Positions 45,859-53,989 of a DNA stretch of 64,000 nucleotides are shown here, in pieces. Below the pieces are notes generated by a model. It ran no database searches and was not told the origin of the DNA. It saw only the letters and a program-made list of their open reading frames with translations. Position numbers and translations under genes: made by a program. Location: assembly GCA_030950375.1 (NCBI GenBank), contig JAUZRN010000010.1, forward strand, positions 98,549 to 162,548, given 5' to 3'. Numbering within the stretch: the first letter of the stretch is position 1; every line of letters begins with the position of its first letter. Origin of the DNA: Rhodothermus sp. GTDB taxonomy: Bacteria; Bacteroidota; Rhodothermia; Rhodothermales; Rhodothermaceae.

Positions 45859-45891
45859 GGTATATTCAAGGTATATTCAAGGTATCTTCAA
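45859..45891 (+). promoter_or_regulatory. Three tandem 11-bp repeats (GGTATATTCAA), candidate activator site
   Basis: GGTATATTCAA at 45859 and 45870 is exact, and GGTATCTTCAA at 45881 has one change. The copies abut with an 11-bp period, one helical turn each, so all would face the same side of DNA. They lie 55-88 nt upstream of the peptide start and are followed by very AT-rich sequence suited to a promoter. Direct repeats of this kind are typical of regulator sites upstream of bacteriocin or quorum-controlled genes. Confidence 0.6.
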
Positions 45892-45946
45892 AAATACAAA
45901 ATAAATTTTAATAAAAACTCATTAATCAAATCAATCTGTAAAAGCT

Positions 45947-46231
45947 ATGGTGACGCCTAAAAAGAAAGTAGCTGCCCTTACCATGATTCTTTGCCTGGTA
46001 GGTGTATTGGCCATCTCAATGGGCACCTCGAGCCATGTAGGTTATCTCGTTGCTCAATGGTTAGATGCGAATGGGATGGTAGAGGCGGGTCTAACCGGAG
46101 CAGGCGGCGCGCTTGGAGGGCTCGCTGGGGAATGGGCCGGAGCTCGGCTTGGAGCATGGATAGGAGGAAGAGTTGGTGCGCTCATGGGACCGGCCGGACT
46201 GGTAATTGGAGCAGGAGTTGGTGCGATGTAA
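45947..46231 (+). CDS. Glycine-zipper peptide with N-terminal leader, bacteriocin-like
   Basis: 94 aa. Basic start (MVTPKKK), hydrophobic leader (VAALTMILCLVGVLAISMG), then from about residue 49 a glycine-zipper: LTGAGGALGGLAGEWAGARL continuing with GAWIGGRVGALMGPAGLVIG. Repeated GxxxG spacing every 3-4 residues predicts packed membrane helices as in pore-forming class II and circular bacteriocins. First gene of the AT-rich island; its own sequence is GC-richer because of Gly and Ala codons. A glycine-zipper envelope lipoprotein-like protein is the main alternative, but no lipobox is seen. Confidence 0.65.
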   Translation: MVTPKKKVAALTMILCLVGVLAISMGTSSHVGYLVAQWLDANGMVEAGLTGAGGALGGLAGEWAGARLGAWIGGRVGALMGPAGLVIGAGVGAM

Positions 46232-46244
46232 TGCTTGCTGGCTT

Positions 46245-46284
46245 ACGCGTGCCCGCTGCACAACGCTACGCAGCGGGCACGCGT
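46245..46284. terminator. 14-bp GC-rich hairpin after the peptide gene
   Basis: ACGCGTGCCCGCTG (46245-46258), a 12-nt loop, then CAGCGGGCACGCGT (46271-46284): a perfect 14-bp stem 13 nt after the peptide stop. No U-tract follows, so it may stabilise the peptide mRNA or act as a partial terminator that lowers expression of the following genes, as often seen after bacteriocin structural genes. Confidence 0.6.
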
Positions 46285-46317
46285 TCTGATATATCTTCGC
46301 TTCAAACTTGCAAAAAA

Positions 46318-47174
46318 ATGGGTAACGGCTTAATAATTGGAGTAGCGGTTGCGACCTTTTTTATCCTCGTGCAATTAGCAACATCATCGCTAACAAAGTT
46401 CAAGGAGAGATGGTGGGTGTTTTTAACTGAATGGGTTTTTATGTTATTTACAACAAACTTATTTATATATTTTATTACATATTTTCAAGAAAAATGGAAA
46501 CTTATACTAATTGCTATATTATTTGTATCTTCTCTAATAAGTTTCAATTGGGTATTACGTCCAATATTTCTACTTCTTCACAAAAATAAATTACATGATT
46601 GCGAAGAAATAAAAAATGGATATACAATAAATATGGAAAACATATACAAGTTTATATTTACGAAGATTCATTACCTAATGCAATTGCTATTGGTGTTATC
46701 TCATCCTTTCAGGCAATCATTATAGGACGTCCCTTGTGGGAACAGCTATCGCCCGATGACCTGCGAGCGATCGTAAGCCACGAGGTGGGACATCTCTTTC
46801 ATAATCATACGATTATCTTATATTTATCAAGTCTTCTTTCAGCAACTTTGTTCATGACAGGCTACCTCATTCTGCATGAATATATACAAGAATATTTAAG
46901 AGGAACATCTGAATATATATACATAATAATTATTTCTTTAAAATCTGGTTTGATGGCATTGATCACATGGGGACTATTTCACCAGGGTATTGTAGAACGA
47001 CGGCTCGAGTATGCAGCCGACCGCTTTGCAGCCCGGAGTGTAGGTGCTAAAAACTACGCAAAGGCGCTAAAAAACCTTGACTCGATCATGAAGGGCGCTC
47101 TTAGTAAAGGAGCGTTATCACATCCCTCTCTCTTAAAACGGCTGAAAAATATTGGATACTCACCTTCTATCTAA
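46318..47174 (+). CDS. M48-family membrane metalloprotease, interrupted by a -1 frameshift at A6
   Basis: The first frame starts at ATG 46318 and gives three hydrophobic helices (FLTEWVFMLFTTNLFIYFIT and others) up to about residue 95; it runs out at 46725. The second frame (46599-47174) supplies VYIYEDSLPNAIAIGV, the zinc site SHEVGHLFHNHTI, two more helices and the third ligand region ERRLEYAADRFAARSVG. Together they make a normal M48/HtpX-like protease. The switch needs a -1 shift (or one extra base) and the only A-run nearby is A_AAA_AAT at 46611-46617, in the correct zero frame. Could be a sequencing error, a mutation or recoding. Strongly AT-rich codon use. Confidence 0.75.
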
Positions 47175-47365
47175 TCCTTGAGAGGGTAGGTGTAGAAGAG
47201 TTAACCAATGCCCTGCTACAAGTGCCTTGTGCTGTAGGTCGATCGGCCTACGATGCATTACGTTGAACGTAGTGACATTATGCAAGCTTAGCGCAATACC
47301 CAAGAGAATTGGCATAACAGTATACCATTCTCTTTCTTCTTCAAGTATCCATTTGAGTTATATCC

Positions 47366-47930
47366 ATGATTCTGAAGGTAATCAAACAGAATGCTCTTCT
47401 GTTTAGTCTATCCCTCAGTATATGGGGAGTTGGGGTTTGCCTTTCAGAACCCTGGGCAGCATCTCAAGAAACAATCTCTAAGACTATTAACTGTGAACAA
47501 ATGATCTTAACAGATGTAATATCAGATTTTGGAATCATCATAGGAAAAAATCTACTCGTAGCATTTCTTACTATAAGTGGAGGACTTATTAGTGGAGGAT
47601 TATTTACTATAATGATTCTGTTGTATAATGGATTTCTACTCGGCATCATCATCCGAGAAGCATTTAACCTGGGTATAAAAATACATGTTCTTATATTAGC
47701 TCTTGCTCTGCATGGTCCGATCGAAATCTTAGCATTTTCCCTGGCAGGTTCCTTCGGATTGCGCGGTTTTTTTCTATTTCTGTCAGTGGATCCGTACGGA
47801 ACAGATTGATTTTACTTATTTGCCAACCCGTTACGAATTAGGACTCGTATCTGCGCTCTTACTATTCGCCGCTTTCTTTGAAACTGTTGCCCTCATTATT
47901 CAAAATGACTATGCGTGCTTCGCCTTCTAA
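47366..47930 (+). CDS. SpoIIM/DUF95-family membrane protein, frameshifted at T7
   Basis: The frame from 47366 (MILKVIKQNALLFSLSLSIW) ends at 47809 soon after a T7 run (47767-47773). It has the family core LISGGLFTIMILLYNGFLLG and ALALHGPIEILAFSLAGSFG. If one T is removed, reading continues as FYFCQWIRTEQIDFTYLPTR, ending near 47930 with LVSALLLFAAFFETVALIIQ, the expected last helix of SpoIIM proteins. The full product would overlap the next gene by 26 nt. SpoIIM/DUF95 proteins occur in circular-bacteriocin clusters as secretion or immunity components, as well as in sporulation and other settings. Confidence 0.72.
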
Positions 47931-48492
47931 GTTGTTTGCTCTCGTGGCAGGCGGATTTCTTCTTATTGGCCTCCTTCTGGGAGCAATTACGGTAGAACGC
48001 TTTGTTAGCTCAGCACCGGAAACCATACATCGGTATATGCGCCTTAGCGGATACATCAGCGTTGCGCTCACAACAACAGGCACGCTGGTAATATACATAC
48101 TGACCGGCATCTTCACGTGGGGGCTCGGCGTGTTTGTGAACATGGAACCTTCGAAAATCTCGCTGACGTACGCTTGCTGCTGGCTAATCGGGCTTGGAGG
48201 ATTGTTTCATATCGTTAGTTTTATCTTTGCGAATGCCTATCTATTCGACCATCTGGCGCTCTTTAGGGGAGAGCAGCTTGTCTACTTTCTGGAAAAAGCA
48301 ATGTACCAAACGCATTGGTATAGGTGGCAACAGTGGCTTGAAGCCGCCTTCTTCATAACAGCTCCGCTGACGTTTGGGCTAAGTCTGTACCGAAAGGAAA
48401 AGGAACATGCTGGAGCCAAGGGGATTTTGGGAGCCGCCAGCACCCTGTTTCTACTGGCCCTCCTGGCATTCTTGAGATCTGCCTTGCGGTAA
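47905..48492 (+). CDS. Multi-pass membrane protein of unknown family
   Basis: 195 aa from ATG at 47905. Five hydrophobic segments: LFALVAGGFLLIGLLLGAIT, ISVALTTTGTLVIYILTGIF, a central SLTYACCWLIGLGGLFHIVS region, WLEAAFFITAPLTFGLSLY and GAASTLFLLALLAFLRSAL. No family recognised. It overlaps the restored SpoIIM-like frame and closes the island operon, where an immunity or transport role is possible. Composition drifts back toward the genome average. The following 48493-48734 holds no supported gene. Confidence 0.6.
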   Translation: MTMRASPSKLFALVAGGFLLIGLLLGAITVERFVSSAPETIHRYMRLSGYISVALTTTGTLVIYILTGIFTWGLGVFVNMEPSKISLTYACCWLIGLGGLFHIVSFIFANAYLFDHLALFRGEQLVYFLEKAMYQTHWYRWQQWLEAAFFITAPLTFGLSLYRKEKEHAGAKGILGAASTLFLLALLAFLRSALR

Positions 48493-48734
48493 GCTCTGGT
48501 AAAGTCTCATTTCACTGAATTGAGCACACACGCCTCGTTTAGCAAGCACGGTGCAGGCACGTCGAAATAGTCAGCCTGATATTGAAGGCTGTCTGGACGA
48601 ACTCCATTCTGAGCCTTCATACAATACCAGATGCCGGAAAATCATCCCCGGTCGCATCGCTGAACAGCGGTCAGCCTGAGGGTATCGCCCACAATGACAC
48701 CCGAAGCTGTGTTTATCGACTGGCTGTTGTATTC

Positions 48735-49005
48735 TTAAAGTACCTGAAATCCGCGGCGATAGGGATCACGTTCGTCAATAAAAATCGTGTTGAATCTGAT
48801 CACTCGTGCCCATTCTTCGATACTGGGCACCATGGCTGGAAAGTCTCCTACCTGTGCCACGGCTTCAACTCGCCCGACAAACAGGCTACCAATAATGCTT
48901 TCATGCACAAAGGTGTCGCCCACCTGCAACTTCTCTCTTGCATAAAGCTGAGCCATCCGGGCTGACGTAACCCGTACCGCCCGGCGACCGATCTATCGCT
49001 TTCAT
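48735..49005 (-). pseudogene. Proline racemase / 4-hydroxyproline epimerase remnant (C-terminal third)
   Basis: From 49005 the minus strand reads MKAIDRSPGGTG, then after a one-base frameshift SARMAQLYAREKLQVGDTFV and HESIIGSLFVGRVEAVAQVG to the stop at 48735. This is the C-terminal third of the family. The second catalytic Cys expected in DRSPCGTGT is Gly here, and the N-terminal two thirds are missing. It is clearly dead. It forms the right flank of the AT-rich island, and a worse copy forms the left flank. Confidence 0.8.
48781..48804. repeat. 24-bp direct repeat, right copy
   Basis: Identical to 45318-45341 and in the same orientation, inside the racemase remnant. The pair brackets about 3.4 kb containing the AT-rich genes. 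Confidence 0.7.
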
Positions 49006-49015
49006 GCCGGATCAT

Positions 49016-49209
49016 GCCAGAAAAAATTGCATTGCGGGCATGCGCCCTCAACAGCCGCTAACACCTCCCGTACGGCCAGTTCTCTCTCTTCCTGGCTCAG
49101 CACGTTGCCCTTCCCCCAGCGTTCCCAGCATGATCAGCCCGTCCACGCCCTCTTCAATCAGGAACCGTAGTGGCAATGCAGACCAGCTACGTCCACCTGA
49201 TCGTCCTTC
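49016..49209 (-). pseudogene. DHDPS-family gene remnant (possible hydroxyproline-pathway deaminase)
   Basis: Three short minus-strand frames join into one DHDPS N-terminal stretch: KDDQVDVAGL, then RFLIEEGVDGLIMLGTLGEG, then NVLSQEERELAVREVLAAVE. Two frameshifts and loss of the rest make it a pseudogene. In hydroxyproline operons a DHDPS-family member is the pyrroline-4-hydroxy-2-carboxylate deaminase, and the racemase and D-amino acid dehydrogenase neighbours fit that reading. An ordinary dihydrodipicolinate synthase paralogue cannot be excluded. Confidence 0.7.
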
Positions 49210-49220
49210 AGGTCATGTAT

Positions 49221-49251
49221 TAAAAAAAGAAGCTCCGGCCGTCACCGGAGC
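49221..49251 (-). terminator. Rho-independent terminator after transaldolase
   Basis: On the minus strand, GCTCCGG-TGACGG-CCGGAGC (49232-49251) is followed by TTCTTTTTTTA. It lies 30 nt after the transaldolase stop and should end the tkt-tal transcript, insulating the decayed genes beyond. Confidence 0.85.
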
Positions 49252-49281
49252 CTTTTCTCTGGCGAAATCCCTGGCGTAAGG

Positions 49282-49953
49282 TCAGGCTGTCTGCACGCCC
49301 TGTGTAGTCTGCAAATACGCTTCCCAGTCTTTCAGGAAGCGTTCCAGTCCTACATCTGTCAGAGGATGCTTCAGAAGCTGCATCATGACCTTGAAGGGCA
49401 TGGTGGCCACGTCAGCCCCCATCAATGCTGCCTGCAACACATGCATCGGATGACGCAACGAAGCGGCCAGCACCTGCGTCTTGAAGCCATAGTTCCGATA
49501 GATGCGCACCACCTGCTCGATCACGCGCATCCCGTCGGAGGAGACATCGTCCAGGCGTCCGGCGAACGGACTGATGTAGGTGGCTCCGGCCTTGGCCGCC
49601 ACCAATGCCTGCATGGGCGAAAAGCACAGCGTACAGTTCGTGCGAATGCCTTCCGCGGCCAGGGTCCTGATCGCCCGGATTCCTTCAGCGATCAGCGGAA
49701 TCTTCACGACCACGCGCGCGTGGATGCGGGCCAGCTCCCGCGCCTCGCGTAACATGCCTTCATAGTCGGTGGCCGTCACTTCGGCCGACACGTCGCCTTC
49801 GACCAGCTCACAGATCTGGTAAATGTGCGCGTGAAAGTCACGTGCCCCGGCTTTGCGAATCAGGGTCGGGTTTGTCGTTACCCCATCCAGGATGCCCAGA
49901 CTTGCGGCCTCGCGGATCTCGTCCAGGTCGGCGGTGTCCAGGAAAAATTTCAT
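49282..49953 (-). CDS. tal: Transaldolase (fructose-6-phosphate aldolase-like short type)
   Basis: 223 aa from ATG at 49953 ([20 protein letters not shown]), the normal length of the short TalC/MipB type. Motifs: [34 protein letters not shown] with the Schiff-base Lys, [20 protein letters not shown] and [11 protein letters not shown]. It moves a dihydroxyacetone unit in the non-oxidative pentose phosphate pathway. It lies 70 nt downstream of transketolase and is probably cotranscribed with it. Confidence 0.93.
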   Translation of the reverse strand: MKFFLDTADLDEIREAASLGILDGVTTNPTLIRKAGARDFHAHIYQICELVEGDVSAEVTATDYEGMLREARELARIHARVVVKIPLIAEGIRAIRTLAAEGIRTNCTLCFSPMQALVAAKAGATYISPFAGRLDDVSSDGMRVIEQVVRIYRNYGFKTQVLAASLRHPMHVLQAALMGADVATMPFKVMMQLLKHPLTDVGLERFLKDWEAYLQTTQGVQTA

Positions 49954-50023
49954 GGCACGGTCTGTTTTTATTTTCCTGTATTTCTGAAGCCTACGCGTTG
50001 CGCTCTGCAAAGCTCCGCCCATT

Positions 50024-52069
50024 TCAGCGTTGTTGGAGCAAGGCGCGTACTTCATGGGCTATGCGCTCAGACGTAAAGCCAAATTTTTCAAATAGAATTT
50101 TTCCCGGTGCCGACGCCCCAAAGCGCTCCAGACTGATAATACGACCCTGGCATCCTACCAGCCGTTCCCATCCCTGCCCCACGCCGGCCTCGATGGCCAC
50201 CCGCACGGTCACGTCAGAGGGCAACACTGCTTCCCGATAAGCGGCTTCCTGGCTGTCGAACAGCTCCCAGGAAGGCACGCTGACTACGCGTGTACCAACA
50301 CCGTCAGCCTCGAGCTGCTCGGCAGCTGCCAGGGCCACATGCACTTCGCTACCGGAGGCCAGCAGGATCGCCTGCAGCGCTCCCCACGCTTCTTTCAGGA
50401 TATAGGCCCCTCGTCGAACGCCTTCGGCCGGTGCCAGCTGCCGACGATCCAGTACCGGGACGCTCTGCCGCGTCAGTACAAGCACGGTCGGCCCGTCTAC
50501 GCGCTCAAGGGCTATTTTCCAGGCTTCTACCGTCTCGGTCGCGTCGGCCGGCCGTAGCACCACAACATGAGGAATGGCCCGCAGACTGGCCAGATGCTCT
50601 ATCGGTTGGTGTGTGGGACCGTCTTCGCCCAGTCCGATGGAGTCATGCGTGAACACGTACACAACCGGCTGCTCCATGAGCGCGCTCAGTCGCAACGCCG
50701 GCCGCAAATAGTCGCTGAAGATCAGAAAGGTGCTGGCATAGGCCCGCAGCCCATGCAGGGAGAGGCCATTGCAGATGGCTGCCATGGCATGCTCGCGTAC
50801 CCCGAAGTGAATGTAGCCGCCCTTCCGATTGTCACGACTGAACGCTTCGCGGCCTTGGGGATGTGTCTTATTCGATTCAGCCAGGTCGGCCGACCCGCCT
50901 ATCAACTCCGGAAGTCGAGTCGCCAGCACGTCGAGTACCGCTCCGCTCGCATTGCGTGTGGCCACAGCCTTGCCCGCTTCAAAGACAGGAAGTCCCTCAT
51001 CCCATCCTGGCGGAAGCTGGCGTTTCCACCACCGGTCCAGTTCGGCTGCTTCGGCCGGATAGGCTTCCCGATAGCGGGCGTGCAGCGTTTCCCATTCGGC
51101 CTGCCACTGCTGCCCCTGTGTCACGGCCTGCCGCATGTGCTGGTAGACTTCTTCCGGCACATAGAAGGTTTGATCCGTGGGCCAGCCCAGATTTTGCTTG
51201 GTAAGGCGCACCTCTTCAGGACCAAGAGGCGCCCCATGCACGGCAGCGGTATCCTGCTTATTCGGACTCCCATAGCCGATATGCGTACGTACGACAATGA
51301 GCGAAGGTCGCTCGGTTTCAGCCCGTGCCTGCCAGAGGGCTGCGTCAATGGCTACCAGATCGTTGCCATCGTCCACGTACTGTACGTGCCAGCCATACGC
51401 TTCAAAGCGAACGCCAACATCTTCGGTAAAGGTGATGTCGGTCGGTCCATCAATGGAAATATCGTTGTCGTCGTAGAGCACGATCAGCTTGCCCAGTCTC
51501 AGATGGCCGGCCAGCGAAGCCGCCTCATGCGAGACGCCCTCCATGAGATCACCGTCAGAAGCAATCACGTACGTAAAGTGATCAAATAGTGGGAATCCGT
51601 CCCGGTTGAAATGTGCTGCCAGATATTGCTCGGCAATGGCCATGCCGACCGCATTCGCAAAGCCCTGTCCCAGCGGTCCCGTGGTGGTTTCGACACCAGG
51701 CGTCAGGCCATACTCCGGATGTCCCGGCGTGCGGGATCCCCACTGCCGAAAGCGCTGCAGTTCTTCCATGGGCAGCGCATAACCCGTCAGATGCAGCAGC
51801 GCATAGAGCAGCATGGACCCATGTCCGGCCGATAGAATAAACCGATCTCGATTCGGCCACTTCGGATCGCGCGGGTTGTGCCGCAAATGCCGGGTCCAGA
51901 GCACATAAGCCATCGGCGCAGCCCCCATCGGCATCCCCGGATGGCCAGATTTCGCCTGCTCAACTGCATCAACGGCCAGAAAGCGTATCGTGTTGATGCA
52001 CAGATGGTCCAGCTCGGTCGGCACAAAGTCGGTTTCCCGAATCGCGTCTGAGGTCTTCTGTTCTTGCAT
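50024..52069 (-). CDS. tkt: Transketolase
   Basis: 681 aa, full length. Thiamine-diphosphate motifs: [60 protein letters not shown] and VYDDN-type [12 protein letters not shown] segment. The pyrimidine domain has [20 protein letters not shown], and a C-terminal domain follows. It transfers two-carbon ketol units in the pentose phosphate pathway. With tal (downstream) and rpiA (59.9 kb) most of the non-oxidative branch is in this window. Confidence 0.96.
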   Translation of the reverse strand: MQEQKTSDAIRETDFVPTELDHLCINTIRFLAVDAVEQAKSGHPGMPMGAAPMAYVLWTRHLRHNPRDPKWPNRDRFILSAGHGSMLLYALLHLTGYALPMEELQRFRQWGSRTPGHPEYGLTPGVETTTGPLGQGFANAVGMAIAEQYLAAHFNRDGFPLFDHFTYVIASDGDLMEGVSHEAASLAGHLRLGKLIVLYDDNDISIDGPTDITFTEDVGVRFEAYGWHVQYVDDGNDLVAIDAALWQARAETERPSLIVVRTHIGYGSPNKQDTAAVHGAPLGPEEVRLTKQNLGWPTDQTFYVPEEVYQHMRQAVTQGQQWQAEWETLHARYREAYPAEAAELDRWWKRQLPPGWDEGLPVFEAGKAVATRNASGAVLDVLATRLPELIGGSADLAESNKTHPQGREAFSRDNRKGGYIHFGVREHAMAAICNGLSLHGLRAYASTFLIFSDYLRPALRLSALMEQPVVYVFTHDSIGLGEDGPTHQPIEHLASLRAIPHVVVLRPADATETVEAWKIALERVDGPTVLVLTRQSVPVLDRRQLAPAEGVRRGAYILKEAWGALQAILLASGSEVHVALAAAEQLEADGVGTRVVSVPSWELFDSQEAAYREAVLPSDVTVRVAIEAGVGQGWERLVGCQGRIISLERFGASAPGKILFEKFGFTSERIAHEVRALLQQR

Positions 52070-52666
52070 GATCTATTTGCTCTTGCTTGGCACCCACAAA
52101 GGAAGCAATCCAGGTAAACGGGCAGCACCTGATCCTCCCTTTAACTGCTTACCGGCCACAAAAAACCGGATTTGTAACATCTGTCGGCATGTTGCCTCCT
52201 GTCCCAGCCGATCTTTTACTGCACGGAAAGATAAACACAGCGTACTTCGACCACGCGTCCGCGAGCTCCTTCTGGCATAATATACCAGCCAGGACATCCC
52301 TTCAAGCTGCACCACGCCCTCCACTCAGGTTCCCGATCTCGACTTTGCGGACGCTCGCTCCCCGTTATCGATCTTGCAGCAAAGCGCCGCATCCATAGCC
52401 AAAGATCCATGGGAGACCCGGCTATTCCAGCGACATTGCAGAAATTCTCACAAAGTGCAAAAATAACGGCACGCTTGAGCCTCCGTCTGCTTCGGGCCAA
52501 AAGTAAACCAGCCGATGCTGCCTGTACGACGCTACCCTGGATCCTTCTCAACGGTGCGCATGCTCGAAGGCAAGCATGGGCAAAAAAGCTGTCAAATCCT
52601 GATCCGCCATACCGGAGCAGAATAGCCCCTCCCTACCGCAAAGCGTGCACTGACTCTTTAAGCCCC
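52070..52666. other. Intergenic region upstream of tkt, no gene recognised
   Basis: About 600 nt between the ald stop and the tkt start, both on the minus strand. A TATCTTTC box (52233-52226, minus strand) resembles the -7 element before tonB but has no TTG at 20 nt. Open frames such as 52216-52551 (minus) have no family features or start signal. No tRNA or riboswitch fold could be made out by eye. Confidence 0.4.
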
Positions 52667-53887
52667 TCAGAGCCCTGAAGCGATCAGCAGCTCAATATCT
52701 CGGTAGGGCAGGCCAAACATCGTGGCCAGACTTTTTTTGGTGAGATAGCGCCGATAGACGTACGTGCCGTTGCGCAATCCCACATTACGCCAGAGCGCTT
52801 CGTGAATGGAGCCACTTTCTCCGATAGCGATCAGGTAGGGCACCAGCACGTTGTTCAATGCATAGGTAGCCGTCCGCGCGGCATTCGAAGGCATATTCGG
52901 CACGCAGTAATGAATGACATCATACTTGCGAAAGACAGGATTGGAGTGCGTGGTAGGCCGGCTCGTTTCAATACACCCGCCCTGATCGATCATGGCGTCC
53001 ACAATGACCGAGCCGGGTTGCATCTCAGCTACCATGTCTTCGGTAACCAGGATAGGCGCGCGCTGGCCTTCTCCCATCTTGGCTCCGATGACCACATCGG
53101 CCGAGCGAACTGCCTTGCGAATGTACTCAACGGAAGCCATGGCCGTGGTTACCCGTCGGTCCAGGTAATGCTCAATAGCCCGGAGCGCTCCCAGATCGGT
53201 ATCAAGCACCACGACGTGGGCGCCATAACCTAAGGCGGTCCGGGCAGCCCACTCCCCGACTACACCAGCACCAATAATCACCACGGTCGCGGGTGGCACC
53301 CCTGAAATTCCTCCCAGCACCACCCCTTTCCCCCCTTCACTGCTTTCCAGATAGCGGGCAGCAATCTGCACGGCCATCGATCCCATGATCTCGTGCATCA
53401 TGCGCACAATAGGCAGCGTACCGTCTGAGTCGCGAATGAACTCGAAGCCAATACCCGTAATGCCCAGCTCCATGAGCCGTCGGAGAAAATCAGGTGTCGT
53501 GCTTCCCAGATGAAGGGCAGAAATAAGTACCTGATGCTCCTGCAACAACTTGAGTTCTTCCTCGGTAGGCCGACCCACCTTAACGATCAGCTCACACTGA
53601 CTGTAGAGGTCTTCCGGCGTGGCTACAAGCTGGGCCCCGGCTTCCATGTACTCCGCATCTGGAAAATGTGCCAACACGCCGGCTCCCTGCTCCACATAGA
53701 GTTCATGCCCGTTAGCGACCAGCGTTGCCACGCCACTGGGTGCCAGCGCCACACGACGCTCTTCATTCGCCACTTCACGCGGGACCCCGATACGTAGGGA
53801 GCGGTGCTGCTCGCGCAGCCGCAGAGGTTTTTCCATCGGCAGGAGGGCTTGACCGACGGTCATTCCCTGAAGGGCAGGGATTTCCAT
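52667..53887 (-). CDS. ald: Alanine dehydrogenase
   Basis: 406 aa from ATG at 53887 (MEIPALQGMTVGQALLPMEK). It carries a ~35-residue N-terminal extension before the usual family start (RIGVPREVANEERRVALAPS). NAD-binding Rossmann motif is VVIIGAGVVGEWAARTALGY, and the substrate Lys and His regions (ELIVKVGRPTEEE, LISALHLGSTTP) and DVVIGAKMGEGQRAPILVTE are conserved. It reversibly deaminates L-alanine to pyruvate with NAD+. The N-terminal extension is unusual; a later start near residue 36 is possible but no ATG is there. Confidence 0.9.
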   Translation of the reverse strand: MEIPALQGMTVGQALLPMEKPLRLREQHRSLRIGVPREVANEERRVALAPSGVATLVANGHELYVEQGAGVLAHFPDAEYMEAGAQLVATPEDLYSQCELIVKVGRPTEEELKLLQEHQVLISALHLGSTTPDFLRRLMELGITGIGFEFIRDSDGTLPIVRMMHEIMGSMAVQIAARYLESSEGGKGVVLGGISGVPPATVVIIGAGVVGEWAARTALGYGAHVVVLDTDLGALRAIEHYLDRRVTTAMASVEYIRKAVRSADVVIGAKMGEGQRAPILVTEDMVAEMQPGSVIVDAMIDQGGCIETSRPTTHSNPVFRKYDVIHYCVPNMPSNAARTATYALNNVLVPYLIAIGESGSIHEALWRNVGLRNGTYVYRRYLTKKSLATMFGLPYRDIELLIASGL

Positions 53888-53989
53888 ACGCAGCAAAGAG
53901 CGCTTTTCTGATTGCCATAGGCTTTTAAATATACACTGAAGGTGCCCACAAAAAGAAGGGTACAAACAGACTCGCGCCGTTGAGAACGG

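Noticed and set aside
45383..48734. AT-rich island as a transposon or prophage
   Set aside because: No transposase, integrase, terminal inverted repeats or phage genes; the flanking repeats are gene fragments rather than element ends.
50567..51589. 340-aa plus-strand open frame
   Set aside because: Antisense shadow of transketolase.
52216..52551. Minus-strand open frame upstream of tkt
   Set aside because: No motif and no ribosome-binding sequence; the segment is better read as leader or intergenic DNA.
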